Shown: positions 38,123 to 48,679, counted from the stretch's first letter. The stretch is DNA of 64,000 bases from Ignavibacteriaceae bacterium (GCA_013042995.1 JABDPB010000117.1:1-64000); one strand, 5' to 3'. Notes: generated by a model not told the origin, from the sequence alone. Program-made: numbers and translations.

Positions 38123-40696
38123 ATGAAATTTAATTTTCTTTCAAAGATTACTTCTTTTCTTTTCATAAGCATTTTTATTTTGTTCAATTCTACTTTAAAT
38201 GCGCAACCGAATTTTGCTGAACTTTGGAATGATGTAGTCGAAACTAATATTACTGCAGTTGGAACAAGGTATATCTTTCCTCAATCCTACCGTATACTTG
38301 AACTAGATTTACAGGATTTGTCTACTGCATTGAACCTGGCTCCCAAAGAAGAATTAAAGAATGTAAAACAATCAGGATTTCTGTTAAGCTTACCTCTACC
38401 CGATAATAGCTTTTCTACTTTTAAGATTGTGGAAACACCTGTTATGGCAGAGGAACTTGCATTAAAATATCCGCAGATAAAAACGTATCTCGGACAAGGA
38501 ATTGATGATAGGAGCGCGAGAGTCAGATTTGATATAACACCTGCCGGTTTTCACGCAATTATTTTTTCAAGCAAAGGAACCATTTATATTGATCCATACT
38601 CCCTTGGTGAAGCAAGATATTATATTTCCTATTATAAAAAAGATTATATACCAACCGAAGAACAGCTTAGTGCTGTCTGCAACCTATTTGGTGAAGATTC
38701 TGAGTTTGGCGATCACATCAGAAATTTGGTAAATGATAATCCATATGTACTAACTGGCCCTCAATTAAGAACTTACAGACTTGCTTGTGCTACTACGGGT
38801 GAATATACCATTTTCCACGGAGGTACAGTAGCACAGGGGCTTGCTGCAGTTGTTACAGCAATAAACAGAGTTACGGGTGTCTATGAAAACGAAATTGCTG
38901 TTAGATTAGAATTAATTCCAAACAATGATTTAATTATTTACACCGATCCTGGCTCCGATCCCTACACAAATAACAGTGGTGGTACTATGCTTAACCAGAA
39001 TCAAGCAAACCTTGATGCAGTGATAGGAAATGCAAACTACGATATTGGACATGTTTTTAGCACTGGAGGTGGAGGAGTAGCTTTTCTCGGCGTGGTTTGC
39101 CAGCCTGGATTTAAAGCTAGAGGTGTAACTGGTTTACCGCAGCCAATCGGAGACCCATTTTATATTGATTATGTAGCACACGAAATGGGACATCAGTTCG
39201 GAGGAAACCATACATTTAACGGCAGTGCAGGAGCCTGCAGCGGTGGTAATAGGAACGGTGCAACCGCCTATGAACCTGGAAGTGGAAGCACCATTATGGC
39301 TTATGCGGGTATCTGCGGAAGTCAGAATTTGCAAAGCAATAGTGATGATTACTTTCATAACATAAGTTTTGTTGAAATGGTCAATTACACAAATAATGGA
39401 AATGGAAATTCGTGCCCTTTAGTAACCAATACAGGAAATAACGAACCAACAGCCACAGTTCCGGCTGGCGGATTTACAATTCCAATTAGCACACCATTTA
39501 TGCTGGTTGGCTCTGGAACAGATCCTGATAATGATCCTCTAACCTATTGTTGGGAAGAATGGGATCTTGGTCCAGCTGGGCATCCGAATAGCCCAACAGG
39601 TAATGCACCGATATTCCGAACATTCGATCCAGTTGATGTACCTTACAGATATTTTCCAAAACTCGCTAACATTTTAAATAACTCTCAGACTATTGGCGAA
39701 ATATTACCAACTTATACACGCACCCTGACGTTTAGATTGACAGTTCGTGATAATCGTGCGGGAGGTGGTGGTGTGCAATACGCACAAATGCAGTCAATTA
39801 ATGTTACAAATACTGCGGGACCATTTTTAGTTACTCAACCTAACACAGCCGTTACATGGCCGGGAAACACTACTCAAACTGTAACCTGGGATGTAGCTAA
39901 TACAAGTATAGCACCCGTAAATGTTACCGAAGTAAATATTCTACTTTCCACAGATGGTGGATTGAACTTTACGGAAGTATTGGCCTCCAACATTCCAAAC
40001 GATGGCTCAGAAGATTTGTTTCTTCCCAATCTTCCCACTACACAGGCAAGAATAAAAGTTGAAGCAGTTGGCAATGTCTTCTTCGATCTATCCAACGAAA
40101 ATTTTACTATTGAAGATTTTATACCCGTTGAATTGACGGCTTTTTTTGCATTGGTAACAGAGAGAGGCGTCCTTCTCAAGTGGACGACAGCCACTGAGAA
40201 AAACAATTCCGGATTTATGATTGAAAGAAGCTCGAATAATGTAGATTTTAACGATGTTGTTTTCATTAACGGAAAAGGAACAACAACTGAAATTACAGAC
40301 TACGAATACGTTGACAATCTTACAAAACCAGGAATGTACTACTACAGACTTAAGCAGATAGATTTTGATGGATCATTCAACTATTCAAATGTTGTTGAAA
40401 CCGAAATAAACGGACCGGAAGTATTTAATCTTTTGCAAAACTATCCAAATCCATTTAACCCATCGACTATAATAAAATTCTCAGTACCGATTGATTCACG
40501 CATAAGAATTGAACTGTTCAATACACTTGGAGAAAAAGTTGATGAACTTACTAACCGCAACTATAGTATAGGAAACCATGAAATAAACTTTGATGCATCA
40601 ATACTATCTAACGGAGTTTACTATTATACGATTAGTGCAAATGGAATTGATGGCAGCACTTATTATTCAACAAAGAAAATGGTTTTGATAAAGTAA
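38123..40696 (+). CDS. Secreted reprolysin-like zinc metalloprotease with T9SS sorting domain
   Basis: This 857-residue exported metzincin has a signal peptide (to about residue 27), a propeptide-like region, and the catalytic motif HEMGHQFGGNH starting at residue 353. A Met-turn candidate follows at STIMAYAGICG. Central Ig/fibronectin-like segments follow (RLTVRDNRAGGG, then WDVANTSIAPVNVTEV, about 530-650). The C-terminus is a T9SS sorting domain beginning at LLQNYPNPFNPSTIIKF and ending STKKMVLIK. A GGAG lies just before the ATG. It is divergent from the M1 peptidase gene. Confidence 0.92.
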   Translation: MKFNFLSKITSFLFISIFILFNSTLNAQPNFAELWNDVVETNITAVGTRYIFPQSYRILELDLQDLSTALNLAPKEELKNVKQSGFLLSLPLPDNSFSTFKIVETPVMAEELALKYPQIKTYLGQGIDDRSARVRFDITPAGFHAIIFSSKGTIYIDPYSLGEARYYISYYKKDYIPTEEQLSAVCNLFGEDSEFGDHIRNLVNDNPYVLTGPQLRTYRLACATTGEYTIFHGGTVAQGLAAVVTAINRVTGVYENEIAVRLELIPNNDLIIYTDPGSDPYTNNSGGTMLNQNQANLDAVIGNANYDIGHVFSTGGGGVAFLGVVCQPGFKARGVTGLPQPIGDPFYIDYVAHEMGHQFGGNHTFNGSAGACSGGNRNGATAYEPGSGSTIMAYAGICGSQNLQSNSDDYFHNISFVEMVNYTNNGNGNSCPLVTNTGNNEPTATVPAGGFTIPISTPFMLVGSGTDPDNDPLTYCWEEWDLGPAGHPNSPTGNAPIFRTFDPVDVPYRYFPKLANILNNSQTIGEILPTYTRTLTFRLTVRDNRAGGGGVQYAQMQSINVTNTAGPFLVTQPNTAVTWPGNTTQTVTWDVANTSIAPVNVTEVNILLSTDGGLNFTEVLASNIPNDGSEDLFLPNLPTTQARIKVEAVGNVFFDLSNENFTIEDFIPVELTAFFALVTERGVLLKWTTATEKNNSGFMIERSSNNVDFNDVVFINGKGTTTEITDYEYVDNLTKPGMYYYRLKQIDFDGSFNYSNVVETEINGPEVFNLLQNYPNPFNPSTIIKFSVPIDSRIRIELFNTLGEKVDELTNRNYSIGNHEINFDASILSNGVYYYTISANGIDGSTYYSTKKMVLIK

Positions 40697-40740
40697 GATT
40701 AGAGTGTGATTTAGAAAAAAATATTATTCGTTCTCTTTAT

Positions 40741-40771
40741 AAAGTCAGTCTTAATTAATGGGACTGGCTTT
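40741..40771 (+). terminator. Terminator between convergent metalloprotease and addB-like genes
   Basis: AAAGTCAGTC and GACTGGCTTT (one T-G wobble) form a 10-bp stem around an 11-base AT-rich loop, ending at the stop of the convergent gene. The plus side continues T-rich (TCTTAATTAATTT). Confidence 0.65.
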
Positions 40772-40772
40772 C

Positions 40773-43700
40773 TTAATTAATTTCCTGAATCCTACATATT
40801 TTTTTAAAATCACAATAGCGGCAAATTTTAGACTCACGGTTATCCAGCAAAGATAAATTGAATTTACCTTCTGAAATCGCTTTCACATAAGTGCTTACCA
40901 TACTTTTGCAAATTTTTATCATCTCTTCAGCGTTTTCAATTTTATTTTCGAGGCTGTCATTTTTTCCCTTTTTATACAAATTAACCAACCTTATACCAAA
41001 ATCTTTTTCGGAATATTTAAGAGAAAAAATTTGTGCACCCGCTGGTTTATAATCGTCTTTAAAGTAAGCAGAAATCAATTCTTTGGAAGCATACAAATAA
41101 AGCGGCAGTTGAAGTGATAAACCTGTTTTCAAATCTTCGATTGTTGGTTTTGTTCCACTAAGTTTATAATCTACTACTTTTAAAGTTTTATCGGAATCAT
41201 TTACATCTACTCTATCTATTTTGCCTCTCAATTTTACATCGCTGATTTTTATCTCTTTTTTTACGGGAATACGTTTCGCGCTTTCATTTTTTACTTTACC
41301 AAATCCTAATTCAAAAAAGGAAGGAATATACCCGTCGTCTCTATTTCTTTCCTCCAAGAGAAATTTATAAAGAATAGAATTTTTCTTTTTATCGTTTATT
41401 CCCAATAATTTTTCACGTTCAAAAAATGCTGATTCGGAAGTAAGATTTAAATCATCAAATTTTTTATGTGCTAGATCGAACAATAATTTTTCCGCCATTT
41501 TAAAATCATTCTCGGAACAATTCTTTAATACAATTCCTGTCCGTTTAAGTGAAGAGTAGAATATAAATAAAATTGAATGCAGCAAGCTGCCAAATTCAAA
41601 AGCCTCTAACTCTTCCAGCGGTTCTTCCACCGTTTGTATTCTTAAAATGTTTTCAAGAAAAAATTTGTATGGACATTTGGCGTACGTTTCTAACTGTGTA
41701 GCCGAAAATTCTCTATCTGTGATCTCATTTAGTTGATCTTTTAAAATATTCGGAATGTTTTCTCCAATAAATCCAGAATATCCAAAATTTCCAAAGGGAT
41801 CTTCTTTCCTTTTTTTATCAATTTCTATCGAATGGTTAATTTTTTGCAAATTGATATTTAATTCTTCAGAAATATTTATTGATTTTCTTTCTTCATATTG
41901 CAGGAACCCGATATGTTCCAACAACTCGCGTTTCGAAAATATTGTGCTAGAAAATGATTGTTCATTTTTAGACTGAGTTGAAAAGATTTTCAAGAAATCC
42001 TGCAAAAAACTCGACTGAACCAATTCCTTTTTTTCTTCGAACAAAGGGTAAGTTAAAAACAATTCTTTTCTCCAAGAACATAAAGCCTGATAAAAAAGGT
42101 AGCGCTGCTCAATTTGATACCGTTCTTCTTCTCTAGCAAATGATCCTGAGAAAAATATTTCAGGAGAAAATCGTGTTGGGAAATCACCATCATTTAGTCC
42201 GCAGATAAAAAGATAATCAAAGTTAAGCCCTCGAATTTCGTTCAAAGTAGTAATTTGCACGCCGTATCCAGACTTTTCTGCAACATTGTAACGGCTGAAT
42301 GCAGTGAGCGTTCTTATTTGATTTAAATAAAAACTCAGATCGTATTTTATTTCTTTTTCGCTTTCAAGCTCCAAAATTTCAGTGAACTCTCTTAACGAAT
42401 TAATAAATGTGTTAAGCGCCTTTAAATCCTTTTCAACAACATCGTTTTGACCATTTAAGATTGTAGCCGGGAAATTCAAACCAAATATTAATGATAAAAT
42501 CTCATTCAAAAATTGCTGTGGTGAAAGTTTTTTATCGAACGGCACTAGCATTGATTTTATTTTTTGAATCTCTTTTTCAGCCTGCAGACAGTTTTTAATC
42601 AGCTCTTCTCTTCTTTCATTTTCATCATACTTTGAAGATAGCTCATTAATTTTATCTGTAATTCTACTAATCCAGTTCGCGTAACCCGAGACAATTTTTA
42701 GTTCTACTGAAACTTTTAAAAGATTTGAGAGATTAACTTCCTCTATTTGAATAAAATAATTGCTGAACGCCCGTAAAATATTTTTGTAATAGAAATCATC
42801 CTCTGCAACTTCTAGTAAATGAATAATTCCCTTAATTGGTTCAGATGTACTTAGCGAAAACCTGTCGGTTAAATTGAAAGGAATACCAAAGAGTGAGAAT
42901 CTGTCCCTTATTATTGGAGAATATTTTTCAATCAGGTTAAACACAACACAAATTTTGTTCGGTTCGGTATTTCGATTCTGCAATAGTAATTTTATTTGCT
43001 TCGCAACAAGTTCAATTTCTTTTTCTCTGCTTCTTGCGCTAATTACATTTAACTTATCTTTAAAATTTCCATCTTGCTGCCCGGTTGTTATTTTGGAGAA
43101 ATTTTCTCTTACGGTATTGATAAACTTTGATTTCGATGGGGTGGAAAGATCGGCAATTTCTTTAAATCCTTTTCCTATAAATCTATCGTGACAGGCATCG
43201 AGGTGCGAAAAAATTAACGGGTTGTACCTGTAGTAATCCAGCACTACAAAAAGTTCAGTATCTTTAATTTCTGAAGTTGAATTAATTATTTCAGTTTCGG
43301 GTTCAGTAAACTCATCAAAGCCATTAATCAAAATTACTTTTACATCTGGAAAGTTTTCTTTAAATAAATTTTTAAATTCATCACCGTTCAAATTATTTAT
43401 GTCTAAATAAACATCACCAATTTCGCACAAGCTAATGTTTTCGAGTTTTGCTTGAAATCTTTCATAGATATTTGCAATATCTAATGCTTTAGTTACATCA
43501 GCACCGGTTAATCTTTTGGATTCTTCAACTAAGTGATCTGGAGAGATACCGTGCCGTTTATATTCTGAAATAACATTTTTTATTCGTTCGAGTGTTCCGA
43601 ATGGTATTTCCCTTCTATACTGCGAAAAATATTTTAACTCAGTTTCTTTAAAACATTGATTTAAAATCAATACTGCAGACTCTTCAGAAATAATATTTTC

Positions 43701-43931
43701 ATCTTCATAAAAAACAGAGTTTAATTTTTTTGCGTACGAACCTATCGTTTCAATTTTTAATCCTGCAGCTGAATTATTTGGAGCGATGGATATGAGCTCA
43801 CGAGTAAGATATCTTAGTTTTCTTCTGGTTGGAACAATAAACAGAATTTCATTCAATTTGTTATTGACTATTCGATTGTTGATAACCGAATCAATATCAA
43901 TTTTGGCAATATTTTGTTTAGTTAAAATCAC
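40773..43931 (-). CDS. AddB-like PD-(D/E)XK nuclease/helicase-like protein
   Basis: This 1052-residue protein resembles AddB of the AddAB recombination nuclease. The N-terminus has FIVPTRRKLRYL, the degenerate form of Walker A typical of AddB with an inactive helicase domain. The C-terminal nuclease shows GKIDRVDVNDSDKTLKVVDY with the catalytic K. An iron-sulfur staple is formed by AKCPYKFFLEN together with C1037, C1040 and C1046. Its job would be double-strand break end processing. The AddA helicase partner is not in this window, so the pair is split in this genome or the partner lies elsewhere. Confidence 0.85.
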   Translation of the reverse strand: MILTKQNIAKIDIDSVINNRIVNNKLNEILFIVPTRRKLRYLTRELISIAPNNSAAGLKIETIGSYAKKLNSVFYEDENIISEESAVLILNQCFKETELKYFSQYRREIPFGTLERIKNVISEYKRHGISPDHLVEESKRLTGADVTKALDIANIYERFQAKLENISLCEIGDVYLDINNLNGDEFKNLFKENFPDVKVILINGFDEFTEPETEIINSTSEIKDTELFVVLDYYRYNPLIFSHLDACHDRFIGKGFKEIADLSTPSKSKFINTVRENFSKITTGQQDGNFKDKLNVISARSREKEIELVAKQIKLLLQNRNTEPNKICVVFNLIEKYSPIIRDRFSLFGIPFNLTDRFSLSTSEPIKGIIHLLEVAEDDFYYKNILRAFSNYFIQIEEVNLSNLLKVSVELKIVSGYANWISRITDKINELSSKYDENERREELIKNCLQAEKEIQKIKSMLVPFDKKLSPQQFLNEILSLIFGLNFPATILNGQNDVVEKDLKALNTFINSLREFTEILELESEKEIKYDLSFYLNQIRTLTAFSRYNVAEKSGYGVQITTLNEIRGLNFDYLFICGLNDGDFPTRFSPEIFFSGSFAREEERYQIEQRYLFYQALCSWRKELFLTYPLFEEKKELVQSSFLQDFLKIFSTQSKNEQSFSSTIFSKRELLEHIGFLQYEERKSINISEELNINLQKINHSIEIDKKRKEDPFGNFGYSGFIGENIPNILKDQLNEITDREFSATQLETYAKCPYKFFLENILRIQTVEEPLEELEAFEFGSLLHSILFIFYSSLKRTGIVLKNCSENDFKMAEKLLFDLAHKKFDDLNLTSESAFFEREKLLGINDKKKNSILYKFLLEERNRDDGYIPSFFELGFGKVKNESAKRIPVKKEIKISDVKLRGKIDRVDVNDSDKTLKVVDYKLSGTKPTIEDLKTGLSLQLPLYLYASKELISAYFKDDYKPAGAQIFSLKYSEKDFGIRLVNLYKKGKNDSLENKIENAEEMIKICKSMVSTYVKAISEGKFNLSLLDNRESKICRYCDFKKICRIQEIN

Positions 43932-44084
43932 TTATTATTATTTATTCTTTAAGCTACTGAACACTAGTAACAGGTAATGAATGCTGTTTTGCCTTTTATA
44001 GAATGCAAAAAATCAGCGGTAATCAATTATTAGGTTGACATTCTAAACAAGTTGATTATTTTAGAAATATAAATAGAAATCAAC

Positions 44085-44750
44085 ATGCGAACCTTAATAT
44101 TTTCAATATTGCTGATAATTACAACTCTCCTGCCTGTTTGGGATTGCAATTTTGCTCACGCGCAGGGAATCGGAGAGATTGCACCAGAAAAACCACCTGA
44201 AGTGTTTCCGCCAAATGCATGGGGATTTGATTTTTTGATCGGTGAAAGCGGTTTTGGTTTTGGAGGATTTTTCCGCAAACAGCTTAATGTTAAATTTACA
44301 CTTTCTGCTGATTTATCTATTTCCGAAGCTAAAGATGAAAGAGAAGTGGAATATGTTGATATTTTCGGACAGACATTTACAATTGGAAAAAAGAACCGTG
44401 TATTTCAGGTACCTCTCACATTTGGTGCTCAGTACAGGTTATTCGAAAAAGAACTGGCGGATAATTTAAGACCGTACATAAATGCTGGTTTCGGACCTAC
44501 AATGGCACTTACAACTCCTTATTCCGAAGAATTTTTTGCTGCCTTCGGAAAAGCACAAACACATTTCGGCGTTGGCGGCTACGTTGGTTTTGGTGCAAAT
44601 TTCGGACTTGATAAATCGAACCTTATTGGATTAAACATTCGTTACTACTACACTAAGTTTATTGATGGCGGTGTGGAAATACTTGCAGGAAGATTTAAAG
44701 ATGATTTACAAGGGTTCTTTATCTCCCTGAATTTTGGATTTATGTATTGA
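44085..44750 (+). CDS. Outer-membrane beta-barrel-like protein
   Basis: This 221-residue protein has a signal peptide ending near AHAQ (about residue 27) and then alternating hydrophobic and aromatic strands rich in Gly and Phe (GFGFGGFFRKQ, LTFGAQYRLF, INAGFGPTMAL). It ends in the aromatic strand ISLNFGFMY typical of outer-membrane barrels. It is a predicted outer-membrane protein of unknown function. It is divergent from the addB-like gene and has no recognisable ribosome-binding site. Confidence 0.75.
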   Translation: MRTLIFSILLIITTLLPVWDCNFAHAQGIGEIAPEKPPEVFPPNAWGFDFLIGESGFGFGGFFRKQLNVKFTLSADLSISEAKDEREVEYVDIFGQTFTIGKKNRVFQVPLTFGAQYRLFEKELADNLRPYINAGFGPTMALTTPYSEEFFAAFGKAQTHFGVGGYVGFGANFGLDKSNLIGLNIRYYYTKFIDGGVEILAGRFKDDLQGFFISLNFGFMY

Positions 44751-45146
44751 AATACTTTCTGCTTATAAATTACATTTCGAAAAATACCTTATTTAATTTT
44801 TAATTAGTCATCTATAATAATGCTACGTTGTATTAAACGACAAAGGACGACACTGTCACGACAAGCCTGACACAACTCACCTTTATCCACAACCAAACCA
44901 TTGAAAAAATAACTTTTTAGCACCGGTACAATTCTTCCATTATATTTTTTAAGTGAGGCAAGAAGTATGGTGCTTTTAATTAAAATATTTCTTTTATTCC
45001 TGTATGCAAAGGAAAATATTTTCCCGATTTGCGGGACAAGCATACAACCTTTCAAGCACACACCCATTCATTTATGCTATCCAACCGGTTTTACATAACC
45101 TGGTAAGAACTTATCTCTTTCCCGAAAATTTTATTTAGAGGATGAT
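44751..45146. other. Intergenic region, no confirmed gene
   Basis: This 396-base stretch between two plus-strand exported-protein genes holds one minus-strand open frame of 87 codons (44804-45067) with a CxxxC and a CQAC motif. It has no ribosome-binding site I can support and no recognisable family, so I do not call it a gene. The end of the region carries AGAGG, the likely ribosome-binding site for the gene at 45147. Confidence 0.5.
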
Positions 45147-46913
45147 ATGTATTTGTGTAAATATTATATAATAACTTTAGCTGCTATAGTAATAAACAAT
45201 GTTTTGATTGCACAGCAAGTTTCGCTTGATGATTTTAGAAAAATCCCCGGTATTGAAGTAAATCTCCGGCAGGACAGCACAATTGAAGTTTTTGATAAGA
45301 GAACAAATTATCGCTATCTAAAAAATATAGCTGAATTCCCAGGAAAAGAAAACCAAACAGAGGCAGATTTAATACTAGAATTAGACACAATAAACTTTGC
45401 CTATTATGAAGAGTACTACCGAACCTGGGGAAAGATAAAAGCCTGGAATGCATACTCTGCAAATTATATTGCGATTGATTCGGATAGAAATAAGCAATTT
45501 GAACTTTATGTTTATAGATTTGTTAATAATTTACCGGGTGGCGACTTCACCGATGCACAAATATATGAACAAAGTCAGGATTCAATTTTTAATCTAATCT
45601 TTGATTTCACACCTGACTCACTATCTATGTTCTTCGACGTTGGTGATATAACAGGAGATGGTTTACTGGATATTTTTTGCCGGGATTACTATAATGCCTT
45701 GTGGTTTTATGAGCAGAATAATCCTAATAATTTAATTAATTACTTTAATTTCAAATACAATCCATTTCCTCCGCAGTATCAGTCCAACACACCAACATTT
45801 TATGATATTGATAGTGATGATACTCTTGAAATTATTTATTTCCTTTTTGCAGGTGACGGAGACAGCGTCTGGGCTTACAGCAACCATGTGGCCAAATACA
45901 ATTCCGCAATTAATAACTATGAGTTGATTTACTATCACAGACCTTTACCAGACTTTTATACATACGGGATAAGCACAGGTGATTTTGATCAGGATGGAAA
46001 AGGGAACTTTGGAACCGGAAGCATTTACGGCAAGTTTTATATTTACGAGTACGTTCAGGGGACACAGTATTTCGTTGAGCTTGAAGATACTTTGCAGACT
46101 TATAATGCATACCTTACAACATTCACAGATGATATGGATGGAAACGGAAAACCTGAGATATGGATAGGCGGAGATTTCAACAGCAGCACTTACGGTGGAG
46201 TAACAAGAATATATGTATTTGAAGCAAGCGGTCCCGGAAATTATGAGCGGGTATTCCAGATTGACATCAGGGGGCTTTTTGCCTTTACAACAGGCAAGTT
46301 GCGTAATTGTGATCTGGATTATGACGGGAAGAAAGATCTATTCCTTGCAAACGGAGATTTTGTTTTTGGAATTAAAAATAATGGAATCGGTTCGTATTAT
46401 TTTGATTTCATAAAGCTGTTGCCTCTTATTGATACCACTTACTCTTCCCAGTTCATTGAAGCTATTGATGCGGCTGATCTGGATGGTGATAATACTTTTG
46501 AAATCGTTGCAAATCACAATCTATATTTTTCTAACAATACCGGGGCATATTACTCTGTTTTTCATAAACGCAATAAGATTTCCGGAATTGAAGACAATGA
46601 CAATTCTCTACCTGATAGGTTTAATTTGTATAATAATTATCCAAATCCATTCAACCCCGAAACTAAAATAAAATTTGTTCTGCCAACGGAATCAAAGGTT
46701 TCTATCATTATTTACAATATTCTCGGGAAAGAGATTACAGACCTGATAAGTGATACCCGCAAAAGCGGAGAATATGAAATTAACTGGGATGGGACTGACA
46801 ACTCAGGAAGCAGAGTTCCATCGGGTATTTATATCATTACAATGAAAGCTAATCCTGTAAATGAAATCATTGACGGTTTTCAAAAAACAATTAAAGCAAT
46901 TTTATTAAAGTAA
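45147..46913 (+). CDS. Secreted FG-GAP/VCBS-repeat protein with T9SS sorting domain
   Basis: This 588-residue protein has a signal peptide ending near LIAQQ (residue ~23), then about six calcium-binding repeat signatures of the FG-GAP/VCBS type (DVGDITGDGLLDIF, DIDSDDTLEIIY, DDMDGNGKPEIWI, CDLDYDGKKDLFLA, DAADLDGDNTFEIVAN). These suggest a beta-propeller-like fold. The C-terminal ~90 residues form a T9SS/FlgD-like sorting domain beginning at LYNNYPNPFNPETKIKF. It is probably a surface-displayed binding or adhesion protein. Binding partners are unknown. Confidence 0.88.
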   Translation: MYLCKYYIITLAAIVINNVLIAQQVSLDDFRKIPGIEVNLRQDSTIEVFDKRTNYRYLKNIAEFPGKENQTEADLILELDTINFAYYEEYYRTWGKIKAWNAYSANYIAIDSDRNKQFELYVYRFVNNLPGGDFTDAQIYEQSQDSIFNLIFDFTPDSLSMFFDVGDITGDGLLDIFCRDYYNALWFYEQNNPNNLINYFNFKYNPFPPQYQSNTPTFYDIDSDDTLEIIYFLFAGDGDSVWAYSNHVAKYNSAINNYELIYYHRPLPDFYTYGISTGDFDQDGKGNFGTGSIYGKFYIYEYVQGTQYFVELEDTLQTYNAYLTTFTDDMDGNGKPEIWIGGDFNSSTYGGVTRIYVFEASGPGNYERVFQIDIRGLFAFTTGKLRNCDLDYDGKKDLFLANGDFVFGIKNNGIGSYYFDFIKLLPLIDTTYSSQFIEAIDAADLDGDNTFEIVANHNLYFSNNTGAYYSVFHKRNKISGIEDNDNSLPDRFNLYNNYPNPFNPETKIKFVLPTESKVSIIIYNILGKEITDLISDTRKSGEYEINWDGTDNSGSRVPSGIYIITMKANPVNEIIDGFQKTIKAILLK

Positions 46914-46917
46914 ATGT

Positions 46918-46937
46918 ACTCAGCTTGAATGCTGAGT
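46918..46937 (+). terminator. Hairpin after the FG-GAP gene
   Basis: ACTCAGC-TTGAAT-GCTGAGT forms a perfect 7-bp stem just past the stop codon. It lacks a T-run, so it is a weak or Rho-assisted terminator, or a processing site between this gene and the next. Confidence 0.4.
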
Positions 46938-46960
46938 AATGATTAATAGGGAGAATAAAA

Positions 46961-48679
46961 ATGAAAAAGTTAATTTTATGCGCTTTAATTTTATTTGCAG
47001 CGTTTGGTTACAGCCAAAATTACTGGACTTCAGAAGTGGATATAAATTTCTTGGTTAGCTCCAATACAAAGGTATCATCTTTTGTGGATAATAACGGAAT
47101 TCATATTGTTTACTCACGTAATGGTGGTATAAGATATGCACTTGTTAATTCAAACGGGGGAGTAACTAAATATGATAAGGTTATTGAATCTGAAAGTTCA
47201 TGAACTGATTTTGCAAATGTAGTTGCCTTTGGTAGTAATGTATACGCAGTTTACTACAAAAACAATGATATTAAGGTTGCAAAAAGTACAAACCTTGGTA
47301 GTAACTGGAATAGCTCTTTCTCCAGCTTTGATTTAATAAACACAGGCTGCAACAAAATACTAGCATATAAAGAAGGAACAGATATTCACATTGTATGGTC
47401 AGAAGTTAGAGAAAGCGGCTGGGGTTATGATTCACATTATATAAAATTTGTTCCATCTACGCCGGCTTGGAGTCAATATAAAAATGTAACAGATAATGAA
47501 ACTTATGGCGGCGATGAGCCGGATATCACGTTTTCAAATGACAAATTACATGTTAGCTTTGTTAAATATCAATTTACGGAGCCAAAGACAAGAGACCGCT
47601 CCTCAGGAACCTGGCAAACATCACAAAGTGTTCCTTTTCATTACTTTCCATTCGCAACTTTAGTAAGAAGAGGAAAACCGATAGTTGCGAATAACTGGTT
47701 GAACGAAATTTACAGGGCTGATTATTCCTCTATCGGAACATCAGGAGATTATATTGGTCACTCATACAGAAGTTTAAGCAATTCAACCTGGTACAGCAAT
47801 CAAAATTATCTTCAGACTACGAATAATAAAATACATGTTGTAGATAATACTGCTAATGATAAGATACACATTATCTATTATGATAATTCTTCAAGTAATT
47901 ATTTACATAAAACAATTACAGGGACAACAATTTCCAGTTCAATTGCAACAATACCGCTGTATGATCAATCAAGTTCGTTAAAAGCAAATTCAAATGATCT
48001 ATATTTACTAAGGATTCAAAATCCGAGTACACCAAGTAAAATTAAATTCAGACATTATGATGATGCGCCGCTTGCTCCAACCAATTTAACTGTATCTAAA
48101 AGTGAAGATAATCATCCATACTTATCCTGGGATGCAAATAGTGAACCGGATATGGATGAGTACCATATTTATAAGTTTATAACAAGCTGGCAATATGTAA
48201 CCTCGACAAGTAACACTTATTATGAAGATACTGATGAAGATTACTGCACTGCACCACCTCCACAGCAATGCACAAATGAACATAATATTTCATACAGAAT
48301 TACAGCAGAGGATCTCGGTTCAAATGAATCCGATTACTCAAATACTGTGGTTGCACGTGTTCTGGGTGGTCCGCCAGCAAAACTTGGTGGTGGAAACTCC
48401 GGCAGCTCAGCAGTTGTTGAATACTCATTGAAACAAAACTATCCAAATCCTTTCAACCCAACCACAACAATTGATTACTCAATTAAATCAGCAGGAATTG
48501 TAACACTTAAAGTTTACGATATGCTTGGAAAAGTGGTAGCTTCACTTGTTAACGAAAGGAAAGAATCAGGGAATTATTCTGTAACGTTCAAGGCTACGAA
48601 CTTACCAAGTGGTATTTATATTTATAAGCTAACCGCTGGAAAGTTCACAGAGACTAAAAAGCTGCTTCTCCTGCGTTAA
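46961..48679 (+). pseudogene. T9SS-exported beta-rich protein interrupted by an in-frame TGA
   Basis: A single frame runs from ATG 46961 (AGGGAG ribosome-binding site, signal peptide ending near GYSQN) to 48679, 573 codons, broken only by TGA at 47201-47203 after residue 80. The sequence continues in frame on the far side with the same character (TDFANVVAFGSNVYAVYYK). The pattern of Trp/Tyr-rich repeats (sialidase or propeller-like), a fibronectin type III-like segment (about 365-450) and a T9SS sorting domain starting LKQNYPNPFNPTTTIDY marks one exported protein. The TGA most likely replaces TGG (Trp). It could be a real nonsense mutation, a sequencing error, or rarely readthrough. No SECIS-like stem follows. 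Confidence 0.8.

Noticed and set aside
44804..45067. 87-codon minus-strand open frame with two cysteine pairs
   Set aside because: No ribosome-binding site, no recognised family, and it fills a spacer between two plus-strand genes. It may be chance, so it is not called as a gene.
47201..47203. In-frame TGA of the surface protein read as selenocysteine
   Set aside because: The neighbouring stem (GCAA/TTGC) is only four pairs, too close to the TGA and lacks G at the loop start. The protein is not a redox family, and Trp fits the position better.
23741..47203. Alternative genetic code in which TGA codes for an amino acid
   Set aside because: Many clear genes (for example ltaE, acyP and rlmN) end at TGA, so TGA is a normal stop here.
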